DNA from: Styela clava
Taxonomy: Eukaryota; Chordata; Ascidiacea; Stolidobranchia; Styelidae
DNA: 64,000 nucleotides
Direction of reading: 5' to 3'
Assembly: GCF_964204865.1 (NCBI RefSeq)
Contig: NC_135263.1
Span: forward strand, 15,607,426-15,671,425
Shown here: positions 35,001-48,674 of the stretch, one piece after another
Layout of the letters: every line of letters begins with the position of its first letter
Position numbering within the stretch: the stretch's first letter is position 1
Position numbers and translations under genes: made by a program
The notes under the pieces: model-generated
Seen by the model: the letters and a program-made list of their open reading frames with translations, nothing else
Told to the model about the DNA's origin: nothing
Databases searched by the model: none

Positions 35001-38000
35001 GATATTTATGCTCATAAAAGTTAAGTTTAGTGACCTGGCTTAGAGACTTGGCCATGTCAACAATAACGTTCTGTATGCATGGGTCTGTTCATTAGAATTG
35101 ACTGATTAGTATATCAAATGTAAGTGATACGAATGAAGGATTCAACGGCCACTTTCTTGTCAATCGGTGTGATTAAGATTCGTGTACATAGACTGTGAAC
35201 GAGGATATCAGTGAATCTCTAGACGAGCTTTTAAATGCCTCGAAACAGTCGTTGTAAAAACGTTAGAAAATAAGCGATCTGGGCCAGTAGGCCTTGTTTA
35301 GAATGAGTGTGGAAATTCTTACTATATATTTTTAAAACCAAAATACTTCTTCACTGATCTTCAAATATTATTTTTCCTCAAACGATTACTTTTCGAGATT
35401 GTATATATATGAATCTTTCAAACAGCTATAGGTCAGTAATAATTTTTTAATATAATTCTAATGAACAATTCTAAGACAAAATATATTTACATATTTCCTT
35501 CCACTTGTTGATAGCCCCACGGTGTTTGGAATCCTTGATAATACGACACAAAATAATATAAGCATGCATCGATGTGGATAAAATACAACAGATAACATGT
35601 TGTTCTTGCGACTCTGTGCAAAAAAAAATATGTATACATATATTTTGAATGGTGGCGGGCCGCGAAAGGAGTTTTCAATTAAGTTTAATCTGGTACGTGC
35701 AAGTAATTCTATTATCTATGTCTATGACGTCACAATGCCTTAACAGCTAGCTTGTGTGATAAGAAAAACGCATGTCATAAGATCAATAACCAAAATTTTC
35801 GTGCCTGCAACTTCTAAAATGCCTATGTTATATGAAGGTGCGACCCGCGATTTCACCCAGTTATATGTCTGGGTGTCCCCCTGTATTGAAGGTTGCACAT
35901 CCCTGATCTATAGCATTCCAGTGTTGGGGAGACGCGAGTCGCCGATTCGCCTTTTTCATAGTCATCTAAAGTTTTTAAACAAAATGATACGAATTCTGGG
36001 TCGACTAACCACCAAAGGGACTTAACTTGAAACTCAAAGATAACTTGGAACGAATTTTTTAAATAAACAAAAAAATCTATGTTTAATACATATATATACC
36101 ACTTCTATTAATGTTGTGTTGAAATAAACAGTTCACAAGTTTATTGTAGTAATAACTTGAAGTAGACTAAGCCACGATGATAACGAGGTCAATCTTACCA
36201 ATACATAACAGAACCGTGGTTTGATTTTCAAAAGATTTGGGTTAACGCAAGGTGAAAATTTTAAGTGTCAATGTGAGAAATAATTATCTTTTCCCAGTTT
36301 TTCATGAATTTCATGTAGGAATTAAAATTTAAAAATCTCATGTGATCTGTGTTTCTACTTAACTCGCAACTCCGAATCAAGGACTAATACCTAACATTGT
36401 TGCTAGTACCCATCCTATTGAAACCATAGGATGGATTTTTATTACAGCAGCAATAAAAATATTTTATTATAGAAACTTCTTTTATTTCTTTAAACTGAAC
36501 CGAGGCATAGAGTAATCACATTATGCAGCTTACCTGAACACATATGCTTGTTCCAAAACCATTTCAAATTTGCTATTGAATCCATCAAACGATTTATACT
36601 GAGAACAAGGAAAACGAAGTACTTTTTAAGCAATATTTGTTATATCCAACACAAATACTAATTCACAAATCAATAACTCTGATGTGAAAACCGTTCTATA
36701 TTGGACTAAGCTATGTGCGCGAAGCATGAATATACATACATGTACCCAAGTACTTTACATTTTTCCTAAATCATTTATTCAGTTCGAGTTAGGTTTGAAA
36801 ATAATACCAAAGACGTTTCAGAGAAGACATACTTAACCTTGACAGATATAAATTTGCGGATAGCAATATCGATGTTTCAAAAATGTCGTGTCATACTCGT
36901 ACCACTTGTCCCAGCTAATTGCACGTGTCACACGTGACCATCACTTTCCCCGCATTTGTCACGCTTACCTCACGTGTCCCACACTTGTCGGATAGGTGGG
37001 GAAAGCGACACATGTGTTGGACTCGACAGGTTTGAGACACCCATGCAATATTTTGATTTCGTGTGCTATATGTTAATGCAAATATTGATGATTCTGAATA
37101 ATTACCATGACAATTCAAGATTTAAATAATTTTGTTTACTTACTTTGAATAAACGATTTAGTCTCAGTACTGGTTTGAAACCAACAAGAAAATACATAAA
37201 GTCTGTGGGTAATATAGAGATTAAATCGAGTCTGAAATCCTTGCTTTTCAAATAATGTTTCATAGTATCTTTCCGTTCCCTCTGTTAAGATAAAAAAATA
37301 TTAACATTTTGTAGTTCTGAAGATTAAATAATAGAGAACTACTTTTTCGTCCTACTCACCATAAAATTTCCTCCTTCAATATATTGACATCTGATTTGAA
37401 AGACGATTATATCGAAAAAATTAATTGCATCGGCTATATAGTCAACTATTAGCCACCCTGTTAGATTCTCTTTTGTTTGATACGGAAATGACATTCTTAC
37501 TGGAATACTGCAAGCATTATAGGTGAAGCAAACAGCGACCAGAAATTGATAAAACAAAAATACATTGTCTGCAAGATAAAGTTATTATATATCAGACAAC
37601 GAAGTTCGGGAGGGAAAGTTAACATAAAACAAAAAACTTTGTTAAGTTCCTTCTCAGGGTCGCAGCTAATATTTCGAATAAAACATCCAAGTTTATTTTC
37701 GTAACGTAAATTCCAAATGACAAGTAAAAATTGAGACCACGCACTTTTGCTCCAAAGTTGGAAAAATTATACTTACAAGTTAATATATAAATGACAAATC
37801 ATCGCCAACTTGACCCATTCAAGAATATGCCAAACCCATGCAAATCTTTATCAGTTCTACTGATTAGGAATGACTAGCATTCAATAACAACAATTACTCA
37901 GTTAAGTCAAAGAATACTCTACAAAGTGAACTGCTAAGTATGTCTTGGTTTTGCACAAATGCTGTTTCAGTCACCAGTCTACGAAGCTCATTTCGATACA

Positions 38001-38847
38001 TTAAATATATATATAATTATAAATGTAGCATAGTATGCAGTAAATTTTCAGAGAGTAAAGGTGAAAATAGGAATACCTCCATACGGATCAATTGTAGTTG
38101 GGAATCTGTATTTTATAATTCGTCGAAATATATTTTCTTTAACTTTTTTCTGTTCGTTTCTCACTACATCGACGGTTCCTCTAGAAGCCTCCTCCATTTC
38201 TAAATAAATGAAAAATACATCGGGATAATAGTAGAATTGCCAGAATATAAATGAATATATTCTGTTCTCCGTTTTTTTTGGTTGCTTCCTCGTATACTTT
38301 TTTGTTGCTAATATAAACACCCCACAGTGTCAGATATTTATGTGCAGCATTTCCAAATACCATTTTGTAACCGGATTTTTATCTTTGTAACCCTCTAAAA
38401 ACAGAACCCAGTTCATTCGGGTCATATACTTGAGAAAACATCACTTTTGTGTGAAGCGTCCTAGATTACTGGAACTTTTGGGTACAATCATACACAAACA
38501 GAAGTCTAAATGTTAACTGAATTTTCTTTTTTTTCGTGGATGTAATTAAAAAAATCTGTGGGTTGTGTCACCATGTAAATATATTTCTAAAATAAAATAT
38601 CGTTTCTGACTCTAATTCAATTCCATTTATCGACATATGAAAAAATTTAGCTACTAACTAACTGTATGTTGTTAGCATGTACCGTTGCAAAATTATAAAG
38701 TCTACACGAACCCTCTACTAGCTCTTCATCTTCATCTGAAGATACTTCGAATATTTTTCGTCGCATTTCTTCGGCTCTCTCGGTACATTTTAATTTCCAT
38801 ATTTCGAATTGTTTTTGTGTTATTGTGACAAATTCTTCGTCCTTCAT
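32091..38847 (-). CDS. CNGB: Cyclic-nucleotide-gated cation channel, beta-type subunit
   Basis: Channel subunit opened by cGMP or cAMP in the plasma membrane of sensory cells. Twelve exons: 38847-38712, 38199-38077, 37568-37360, 37281-37144, 36598-36534, 35613-35491, 34558-34417, 34325-34166, 33821-33640, 33246-33131, 32993-32847, 32277-32091. Phases agree throughout and give 575 residues. The start shown is the first Met of exon 1; upstream exons cannot be excluded. Beta-type signature sequences include IPVRMSFPYQT and GWLIVDYIADAI in the S1-S2 region, RTTCYLLYFIHIDACLYY (S5), VQKKVRQWFEYTW (C-linker), LFKGCD and [20 protein letters not shown]. The nucleotide-binding fold (about 375-500) keeps FGEIS and GGANRRTAN, with R475 and T476 placed to contact the nucleotide. 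The pore reads TVTIGNVGDP, with Asn282 where alpha subunits have Glu and vertebrate beta subunits Gly. Both tails are short compared with vertebrate CNGB1 or CNGB3, and the glutamate-rich part of rod CNGB1 is absent. The first donor (GTTCGT) is weak. Confidence 0.93.
32416..32681. mobile_element. hAT-type MITE with perfect target duplication (CNG channel last intron)
   Basis: Ends CAGTGGCGTATCGAGG and CCTAGATACGCCACTG are near-perfect inverted repeats. The 8-mer TGTATATG occurs on both sides (32408-32415 and 32682-32689). The 266-bp interior contains GCCATGGGCGCC motifs near both ends and has no frame. Confidence 0.9.
36922..36976. promoter_or_regulatory. Cluster of three CACGTG E-boxes
   Basis: Exact CACGTG palindromes at 36922, 36931 and 36971 within 55 bp, inside the CNG channel intron between exons 4 and 5. 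Such a cluster could bind bHLH factors. It could equally be part of an unrecognised repeat, since the surrounding sequence is rich in CACTTGTC/CACGTGTC variants. Confidence 0.3.
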
Positions 38848-38858
38848 ATTTTTATATG

Positions 38859-39057
38859 TAGTACACCTTTACGTCGTGAACTCTCCGTTTCTCTTGGTCT
38901 ACAAGTTTTCACAGATTCGGGTTAAACTAACAGTATCAATTTTGATATCTATATGCAGTAGCCTATACTTTTATGTCGTGAACTCTCCGTTTCTCTTGGT
39001 CGACAAGTGTTTACAGATTCAGGTTAAACTGACAGTATCGATTGTGATATCTATGTT
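38859..39057. repeat. 102-bp tandem duplication upstream of the CNG channel start codon
   Basis: Two copies offset by 102 bp share TCGTGAACTCTCCGTTTCTC, TTGGTC, ACAAGT, TTACAGATTC, GGTTAAACT and ACAGTATC. They begin within about 15 bp upstream of the ATG at 38847 (minus strand), so they occupy the likely 5' UTR or promoter. Confidence 0.8.
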
Positions 39058-40910
39058 GATATCTATATTCATAGAAATATTATGGAACTATTGAATATGG
39101 AATCAAAATTGCCTGACAGTGACACAAAAAAAAATGAAAGATAATTGTGCCTCGCAAATTTCTCAGAATACTTCTATTCCGCCGTTCGACATATCTTTTT
39201 AACCTAACATACTGTTGATTTCTGATCTAGCAAAATACTGGCTGATAAACTAATATACACGATGCTCCAGGAGAATCATTTTCCCCTCTTGGAGCGTTTC
39301 GAATAGAAAATACCACTGAAGAAAATCGATTTTTGTGCAAATATTTTTTTGCATCTAAAGAGCATATAGATGTGCTTGGCCAAGCTTTCCGAATCATCTT
39401 ATTCCCACATCATATGTGTTGGATTGCTTACAGAGGTCATTTATGGTAAGCACATGAAGATTAAAAGATTACTGTTTTCTGCAGGCGTAAACACTGCTTG
39501 ATATTTCATAATCGGCTATTATTGATAATGCAATCGTTTTCAGCACAAGCAGCGGATTATACCTCGAACACTGCTTTTATGCAGTATATCATGTATGCTT
39601 TATGTTCTGCGACACTCACCGGATTACTTGATCCTCGCCACAATTGTAATTTGAATATTTTGCAATTCAGTGAAACGTCTTCGTACGTTTGTCATTATTA
39701 AAAATCTAGTCGGTGAATATAACAGACACGTTACAACGTTTTTTTATACGATTTTGTAACATGCCCGATTGCACAAGTGCTTTTTTAGTGAAATTTCCCC
39801 TTTCCCCATTCATGTATTGTTTTCAAAATAAAAAATAGTTTGTTTTGTTGCCAATCAATTCTGGTGAATTCTTTTTTCATATTCCTGCTAGTGTTTGTAT
39901 TCTTCAAATAATAATAAAATATTCTGAACGACAAATATCAATTACATAGAAAAATAGGAATTTGTTGAAGAATGGGTCATTACAAATAAGAACTATGTGA
40001 TGTAAGAAATCTGCAACAATATTGAAAATAACATATTGTGTAATTATAGCTTCAATATTATTATATCACTGACACTCTTCTGTTGTAACATTGACGTCAG
40101 AATCAAAAAACGTCGTATTGAAATCAATTTTGAGCCGAGAGGCATCATGAGTGTTTGTTTTTATCATCGAGTTATGGTACAGCTGGATTACTGGTTTTTG
40201 AAACATATTCATGAGTGTTAGTCACAAGTTATGGGCATGTAGGCTGTTAGTACTTTGAGTCGATTAACTAGCGAGACAAGAGATAAAAAAAATTAAATAA
40301 TTATCAACTAGGCGAAGGTTGGAAATGGCAATGTAGAAAACAAAGATCAGATGAATGATTTAGAAATTATTTGAATTTAGAAAATGAATAGCGGAATTAA
40401 TTCGAAACATATATATATATGTAGATGAAAGCATAAAAGTAAATATAAAATTCCCAATTCTCAACGTTAAAATAGGTATGAGAGTTTAGAAGAAATGTTA
40501 TGAATATAATATTTATATGAGGCATGATAGTTTTGAATGCTGAACTACCCTTGATTTCAATAATATTAGTGTGGGTTTTATACTCTATACTTTATACTTA
40601 TTCATCTTGCAGAAGAGATCGACACTACAGAAAAATTGCTATAGACTGGTAACATTCAACATAACTTTTTGAAAATAATGAATTTTAGCACCAACATTGT
40701 ACATTATGGACGTTTGATACTCCGATTGATCATCATCACACAATTGTTCCGTCTTGCAATAGTTTCTTCATCTATTCCCATCTTACAACATCCATGTTCA
40801 CAAGAATTAGCAAGAGGTTGGTGAATGTTTATAAAAGTTAATTTTAAGGAGGAAAAAAGGAACTTCCTCTCGTGTAGATCAACGCGGAAATTTGAAACTG
40901 TTAACAAAAA
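39058..40910. other. Divergent intergenic region
   Basis: 1.85 kb between the minus-strand CNG channel start and the plus-strand thioredoxin-like start, so it should contain both promoters. I see no exon, clear TATA box or transposon with defined ends. Confidence 0.5.
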
Positions 40911-43127
40911 ATGGATATATATCTATTTTTTATATTTCTCAATAATTTTATTGTACAAACTAATGGTGAAATATTGTTCACAAGATCTAATCAAAAAGCT
41001 TCACTGCAGGATTCGGGGATCACATAAATTGGAAAACATATGAAGAAGGAATGGCAGAGGCATTGGATGAAAATAAACCAATTCTCTTACTAATTCACCA
41101 AGAACAATGTCCAGCATGCCACGACTTCGCACCAAAATTTGCTGCCGATGAGTGAGTAGAAACAAAACTAAGATGTAATAATCGTACCTTCATACTTCAT
41201 ACAAACCAAAATGTCGCGAAATTGAATGAGCTGGAATAATCAATATTTAAAATATCTCAAAAGCATGCCAATGACTCCAGATTGAAAGTTTGAAAGCCAT
41301 ATATTGAAACAATGCCAATAACCGCATTATATCGAGTTGTGTTGATCTGGCATAGTTTTTTAAATGCTTAATTGGTCATAAAACTTTTTAGAAACATAGC
41401 TGAATGTTCGAAATATTTCGTCATGATAAATTGTAAAGATGAAGAAGAGCCATCAGGATATACCCCGGACGGAAAATACTATCCAAGAATTATATTTCTG
41501 AGTAAGTCAAATATTACGGCACGGTGCAGTGAATTATAAGAGAAGCGAATGCAATTTACAATAATTGAAAGTCAAGATGTTTCGTTCATATAATTTCAAT
41601 TTTCAAATCAGATTCGAGATTGTGACAAAATGAAAAGTTTTTGAAATTTTGAGTTTTCAAAATAAATCTTCGACAATATATTCCAATGGCGATATTTTCT
41701 TGATTAAACTAATTTCAGCGGAAATATGTTTATTTTACAGGCCCAAAAGGAGATATAATTCTTGGGATTCGGAACGATATGGCAAAAGAGAATTATTTGT
41801 ACTACTACTTCACTCCAGATGCTGGTAAATATTCCCAATCCTTTCTTAAAAATGATTTGGGATCATTGGCTTGATGGCAAATCAGACATTTCTGCATTGT
41901 CTATCGCAATGCAAAATAAGGTTAAATAATAGATAGCCTACATTGTATACAGTGAGGGAATTCGAAAATTTATAACAGTAGCCATCTCAGACGAGCGGTG
42001 TCCATTTGCTGTGATCGTCTATGACAGGGATGTGCAACCTTGGGCCAGATGCAAATAACTGGGTGAAGCCGCGGGCCGCAGCTAGAAACTATACCTAAGG
42101 CTCTGGATACGAAAAATCCAACATACGAAAATTCTTCTCGTAAAAAATATTGCATCGGCTAACGTAAGATTTTCTACATACGAAGGCCGGAATTCGAAAA
42201 CTTTAAAAACGCGTGTAGTGATATTTGTTTATTTTAGGTTAATTTAAATGCAGTGCTTGAAGAAGGGATGTCCAATTTGAATTTAATATTCGAATATTGC
42301 GACTTTCGCGATCGTTTTTCGTGTTTATAGGAATACCCAATATGGCGCATATATTATAGCGCCGCCGTCCACGTTTTGATTTAAAACATTTTACAATTAT
42401 TTCATTTTTTATCGTAACCTAAGACAGACGTGTGCGCGTGGCAATAAATTATCCGCCACTGCATTGTCCCGTTTGTTTCCCGCGGGTATGTACGACGTGA
42501 TGTTAGCGAAATTCGGTAAGAAATACGTTTTTATAACTCTGTGTATTTTGCAATAGGATTTTTCTAGCTAGTTTTGCTAATATGACAGTGGCACCCGGGT
42601 ACTAGTAACTAGTATAATAGGCTTTGTGACGCGAGGAGATTGGAATTGCTCGCACGTACCAGATTAACTAAACTAAAAACTCGTATCTCGGGAACACCAT
42701 TCGAAGTTGGCACTTCTCCGCGGGCCGCCCAATTTTTCTTTGCGGACCGTATTTGGCCTGCAGTTTGTACATCCCTGGTCTAAGACACAAAATAAAACAG
42801 GAACGGACGGACGAACCCCCTTGTGGTATACTGTATATATTATTGCTCCATGTTTTGAGCATAAGTGACCATGGTTTGCTACTCTTGACCTTTTTTTGGT
42901 AATGAATAAAGATAATAACTGTGTTTTTTCTGCAATCTGTATTGAATATCTACAAACATCTTCTATTCACGGAGTTCACGACACAACACCCCTGAATCCC
43001 ACAACTGATTATGTGATGTTGAAGCTTCATAATAAGCTTGTTTTCTTTTACAGTTGTTCGTTCAATGGTAAGGGTTGTCAAATTGTTTTACGAAGTTCAG
43101 CACGATGGTGAATACGAAGATTTGTAA
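40911..43127 (+). CDS. TXNDC12: ER thioredoxin-like protein, TXNDC12/AGR family
   Basis: Secretory-pathway thiol-disulfide oxidoreductase. Five exons, 40911-40965, 41010-41151, 41392-41501, 41741-41824 and 43054-43127, joined in phases 1, 2, 1, 1, give 154 residues (human TXNDC12 has 172). Exon 1 is a short signal peptide (MDIYLFFIFLNNFIVQTNG). The family signature GFGDHINWKT follows. The active site is QEQCPACHDFAPKF, a CxxC with Pro-Ala rather than the CGAC of vertebrate TXNDC12. The cis-proline region YYPRIIFLSPKGD is present, as is the acidic EEEPSGYTPDG that matches the EDEEEP insert of TXNDC12. The protein ends EYEDL, not the EDEL of the human protein, so ER retention is uncertain. Orthology to TXNDC12 rather than AGR2/3 rests on the two-cysteine site and the GFGDHI start. 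Intron 1 is only 44 bp; intron 4 contains an hAT element. Confidence 0.9.
42025..42777. mobile_element. hAT-type non-autonomous element (TXNDC12-like intron 4)
   Basis: Ends CAGGGATGTGCAACCTTGG and GCAGTTTGTACATCCCTG; flanking 8-mers GTCTATGA (42017-42024) and GTCTAAGA (42778-42785) match at seven of eight. The subterminal parts share GCGGGCCGC. It is 753 bp with no transposase frame. A lone end of the same type (GGTTGCACATCCCTG) is at about 35891. Confidence 0.85.
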
Positions 43128-46100
43128 TGATGATGGTGGACTGTTTTTGTACTGTTTAAATTCAAAAGTAGGCTTGAGATTTTAACAATATTAGAACAAT
43201 TTGAATAGTAACGATCATTTTAGATAAAAAAATTGTAGTTTTTTAGATATTTTCAATTGAGAAGGTCCATATTTGAAATATATACAAACTATCTCCTTGT
43301 AAGAAACTGCTTTTTATTTGTAGATGCGTTTATTTATTTATTATGCCTGATTCATACTACTCCGCAAATTCAAAGGAAGCAATATTAAAATTCTAACAAC
43401 GTAAGCTGTTTCATTGCTACTGATTTTAACACGTACAAGAAAAAATCTCGTTGATATTTTTGTGTCTGAGAATTTATTTGTATTGTAACATATGATGTGA
43501 AGATGCAGAAGTTTTAAAATGCAATACTTCCAGTCATTGTCGAAATGTAAAATATTTTTCGAGGTTTAGAGAGTTGAAAGATTACTGATATATAAACAAA
43601 AACGCGATTACGCAATGTAGAGACACGCGGCTGATTGATTTAATATGTGTATTGATGTATATATATATATCACATATTGGGTAGATTTCAATATATAGGA
43701 TTTGAATAATGGATATAATTTGAGCTCTATGATTGGGTTCCATGCTCCGCGGAGTAGTGAGGTTTTGCGTGGGTGCAGAAAAGAAGCACTCCAGCGGCCG
43801 AAACGTGGGTCTCAATATATATATTCCCGAAGTAAGGCAATAATAGCGATGAACTTTTTCAAGATTTATAAATGACAACCTTATCGGAGTTTCAGTGTAT
43901 TCTGACAAAGGTTTTCATTATACAACTGGTTAAAACAGACCCGATGCCGAGCCGGGGATCATGGACTCGGAAGACCACGGCAATGTAGGGTCAGCGAGTA
44001 GTGAGTGACGTTTTCATACTTCCCGCCAACAATAAATAACAGATACAACAACTCCTTTTTTTGTACGTGGTCCGACTCACGAAGTAGAAGAACTTGTAAA
44101 GCAATAACCCACTTCGTAATTAGGATAGGGTTCATGGGCGAAAGTGCTAATATTATCGAGATATCGGACTAATGTGAGAATCGGGCTCATTAGAACGAGT
44201 ATTTATGAGAGGGATAAGACGGTAATATTGCAAACCACTGTCTGTAATTCGCGACTCCGCCGCCCATACTGCCATACAAGAACAAGATCTACGCCTGGAT
44301 TACACTTCCGAATTTTTTAGCAAGCGATGATTTGAGTCTTCTGCCACATGGTATCCGAACTAAGTCATAGCATTAGAATAGCAACGTCCAGAGAATCTTT
44401 CAGTATCCATAGTTGCGCCATGTTTCAAAATCAGGACAAGGGAGCGATGCACAAATTTATGGACACAAAATAGGTACGCAATCTGCCACAGTAGTCTACC
44501 GAACCGTGCCACAGCTGACCACCAAAAACAACTTACGCGAAAGAGGAACTGCTACAGGGAGAAGCGCAATAATTAAATTTGATGATGTCATCGCACACAA
44601 AAAACGAACTCCAGAGGCCACAGACATTTTGGAAATAAATGAAAGTAATGGTCTTCTAGCGAAAAATACAATGTTTAGCCGTTGAAGATTTCAAAGCGAT
44701 TGGTCCAGTAGTTAATAAGAGCGACTTTTCACAATAAGAAAAGTATTAATAACTTGATCAACAACAACATAATAACGAAACGATCAATATGTACAAAAAG
44801 GCTGTAATGGGAGTATCGAGACAACGGAAATTTCATAGACTCTAGGATCGATGTCACGAGTGATGCCATTTCTAATAATACTGGTTATACAAAGACAAGG
44901 GCCTACCTGCCTCGTATATAGCAGCTGGCAGGAGAATTGAACAATTTAAGACACCTGTAACGGACTGGGAAAAAACTTCTAACCTAAAAAATTCACTAAC
45001 AGTGTATGAATTAGAACCAGCAGCTAATTCAGTGGAAGGACAGGCACCAGGACATAAATTTCAGGCGAGCAAAAACCGGTTTAATAACTATAAATTAATC
45101 TTAACTAAGTCACATTTTATGAACTTGTCCTTATGAAATCCTAATTGGATGCACAGGTAACAAAAAGCATTGAATACCTACAATCTACATCATTCACAAG
45201 CGTGCAGAGTGTTAATGTAGGCTAAATATTCACATGTATTCATATAAAGAAAGTATTTAAAAATATACACCCATACATCTAAACAAAAAGTGCATGTCAA
45301 GAAAAGTGGATGGTATTTCCGAATCAGCTTCATCTCTTGCCCATCCAGGATCAAATATAATTCAGCACATGTTTTCTGACTAATTGAAATGCACATGTGG
45401 AAACAAAAATAAATACAATACAAAGCATGAGTGGTGTGTAAGATTAAACAAGTTTGAATACTTTTTAATCAATAAAAAGGTTATGAACAATTAGCAAAAT
45501 GCAATTTTGATTTCTTTAAACGACCAGGCTAAAAGTTTAAGCGCTTCATACCAAAATTATTATTCCAACATTTCTAACTTTTTAAAAAGCAACAGATATA
45601 CAACAGAGCTACTGAAACATTTTTGATATGTGATTTACTGTGGGGAGGAACTTGAACAACTTTTCAAGAACACCATACTACGAATTGAAGCTAAGAGGTT
45701 GAAGGTTAAACTTTGCAGCCTTAGAATGAGAGACGGAGGTGACCAAATCGTCAATTGGGATAAACTCTTACAACAAGTGCATGCTTGACATTATCTTAAC
45801 GGAGAAACAATGGCGGTGTTAACTTACATATTACAAATTTGACGCAGAAAATACCATAAAATTTTTAAAAAATATTATAATAATATTTGAACTGCAAAAT
45901 GTGTTAACATCTCAGTTGCCTTTTCTGTCTTACAGACATTATTGATGTGATTTTGAAATTTTGTTATATCCTAAACATTTCAGATTAACTTGAGACATTT
46001 TGGACATAAATTATTGTTTACTTTTGCAAGTCTATACTATGACAAATAGCAAATTTCACCAAGACAACAATTTAAAAATTATCCCACACAACAATAACAA

Positions 46101-46178
46101 TAAATCCTAATCGAATAATTGTGATCCATTTAATAATCTAACATATCTTAAAATTGTATAGTTTATTTTGCGCTGTTT
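43128..46178. other. Convergent intergenic region with dispersed repeats
   Basis: 3 kb between the ends of the TXNDC12-like gene (+) and GABARAPL2 (-). A segment at about 44445-44745 is a diverged copy of the repeat at 55650-56300, sharing AAATNTATGGACAC, GAAATAAATGAAAGTAATGG and GATTGGTCCAGTA. AATAAA on the minus strand at 46167-46162 could serve GABARAPL2. No further exon is supported. Confidence 0.5.
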
Positions 46179-46841
<663 letters not shown>

Positions 46842-48176
46842 CTGAGAAAAAAAGATGTGTTAAAATGATATGTAAAGTCACTTCACAACTTATCAAAGTC
46901 AAGTGTCAAGTTCAGATTGTTCACACCAATAAGTATTCAATCTTTGACACCTAATTATATAAGCAATTAGGAAACTCTGAAATTGAAACTGCACAAGTAC
47001 GCATATTTTCATTCATTTCATACGCATTCCTTTACACAACATAAACCAATAGGTGAATAGACAATTTGTTCAAATCAATGAAATCAGTTCATTTTTATTC
47101 CACAAAGTTCCACCAATGCTCAATTACGTTGATTGTAATCTCTCTTATAATTGAACTTACCAAAATTATGATCGAGTTTAAATTGCCACTTCATTTTCAT
47201 CAATTGGAAATAATAAAATTCTATATAAAAAAAAAATTTACTAAAATATTTTTATCACAAATTCTGTTGAAAATAAAAAACAAAAGTATCCTCTTATCCT
47301 CTTATTATATCTTTTTTACAAGTATGAAGTGAAAAAATATTAGGGTTATAGCTGAAATTTCACTTAGGTGAGGAATCTCAACAAATCAAAACTAATTGAT
47401 TAATTTGATTGATTGTTAGTTCCTGTTGCTAATGATTCATTGGATTTAGCTATCAAAATTTGGATGATATTGGATTATTCCACACCCATCTCGCTTGTTC
47501 GGAGATCACTATACTTCGACATTTCCTCCATTAGGAACAAGATTATTTTATTATCGAAGCCAAGAAATGTTAAAAAATCATCTCCTTTCTCAAATTAGTC
47601 GAATAAATAGAGAAAATATATTTTTCGAATAATTTTATGAATAAACCCTCTTTCCACATATTTTATACCTATTCCTGTATTCCAAGACTGTAGCGAAGAC
47701 ATAAAATAAAACCAAATAGCCTATTTCTTTGTATCAATATGCTATATTATTATTTTGTCATTATTTATGTCACTATTTATAGCTACGCCTATTACCAGAT
47801 TATTGAATAAATAAATTCGCCCAGAAATAGCCTAGTCAGGAAGTTGGTTTTCCCTATACAGCTATATCAGTATATCCGGATGTCCCTGTATTCTGATAAT
47901 GTTATTAGAGATATCGGTAGGCAGGTAGGTACCGGTAATACAGTAATAACCAAATATACTACAGTAGTTTTTAAGGACTAGTTGCCGTTGCATCTATAAC
48001 CTACAGACCTGAGTCAGTACCGCAGTAATTGCCAGTAGCTTGTCGCTTTGTCTTTCACTAGCGTCACTCGTCATATGACTAATCAGTTTTGTTGTTGTTA
48101 TTGAGTGACGATAATCACGTGACGAATCGGGCACGCCCCCATTGTGTCGGATATGCGAAAAGTTGGGAACTACTCT

Positions 48177-48674
48177 GGACCTTTCCCCGAGCATCGTTTT
48201 CCTTGTTTACTTCGTGACATTGGCCAATCAGCAAGATGCAAAAAGTGACGTAACAATGTCCCCTTTTCGCATCCGCTCAGACACTTTTCTCACTCAGACA
48301 GATTTTCAAGTGTGGTTGTAAACATTACCTCGTTTTCGCGTTTTTGAACTCTATTCGTTAGTTTTCAGTTGTGTTTCGGAAACTTAAATATAAATCAGAT
48401 AATTCAATGATCACTCTGTCTTCCTAGGAGTTTTAATTTGATTGCAGTAATAAAAATTAGTGTAGAAATAGCTGTGATAGATTAGCCTGAAATTCTTTAC
48501 CGGAACTTTTAAAAAAAAGATTGTTGTATGCGATGAATCATAATGATGGTTTGTAACACATACCCCATTTTACAGGCGCCAACTCGCAAAAGCACTCTTA
48601 AAATGGCCCCGAAAATTTTGCAATGGTAAAGTATAGAAAGAATTATCCGGGGGTCAAAGGTCGGGGAAAGGTCC
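48177..48674. mobile_element. MITE with GGACCTTTCCCCGA termini, copy 1
   Basis: Left end GGACCTTTCCCCGA and right end TCGGGGAAAGGTCC are inverted repeats enclosing about 500 bp. The reverse complement of the interior is found again at 54524-54993, including GCGCCAACTCGCAAAAGCAC. Clear target duplication not seen. The superfamily is not assigned. Confidence 0.75.

Noticed and set aside
44413-44685. 90-codon plus-strand open frame
   Set aside because: It lies in a dispersed repeat whose relative at 55555-55878 has a similar frame (AQIYGH...YRTV), but no known transposon protein domain is visible and both look non-coding.
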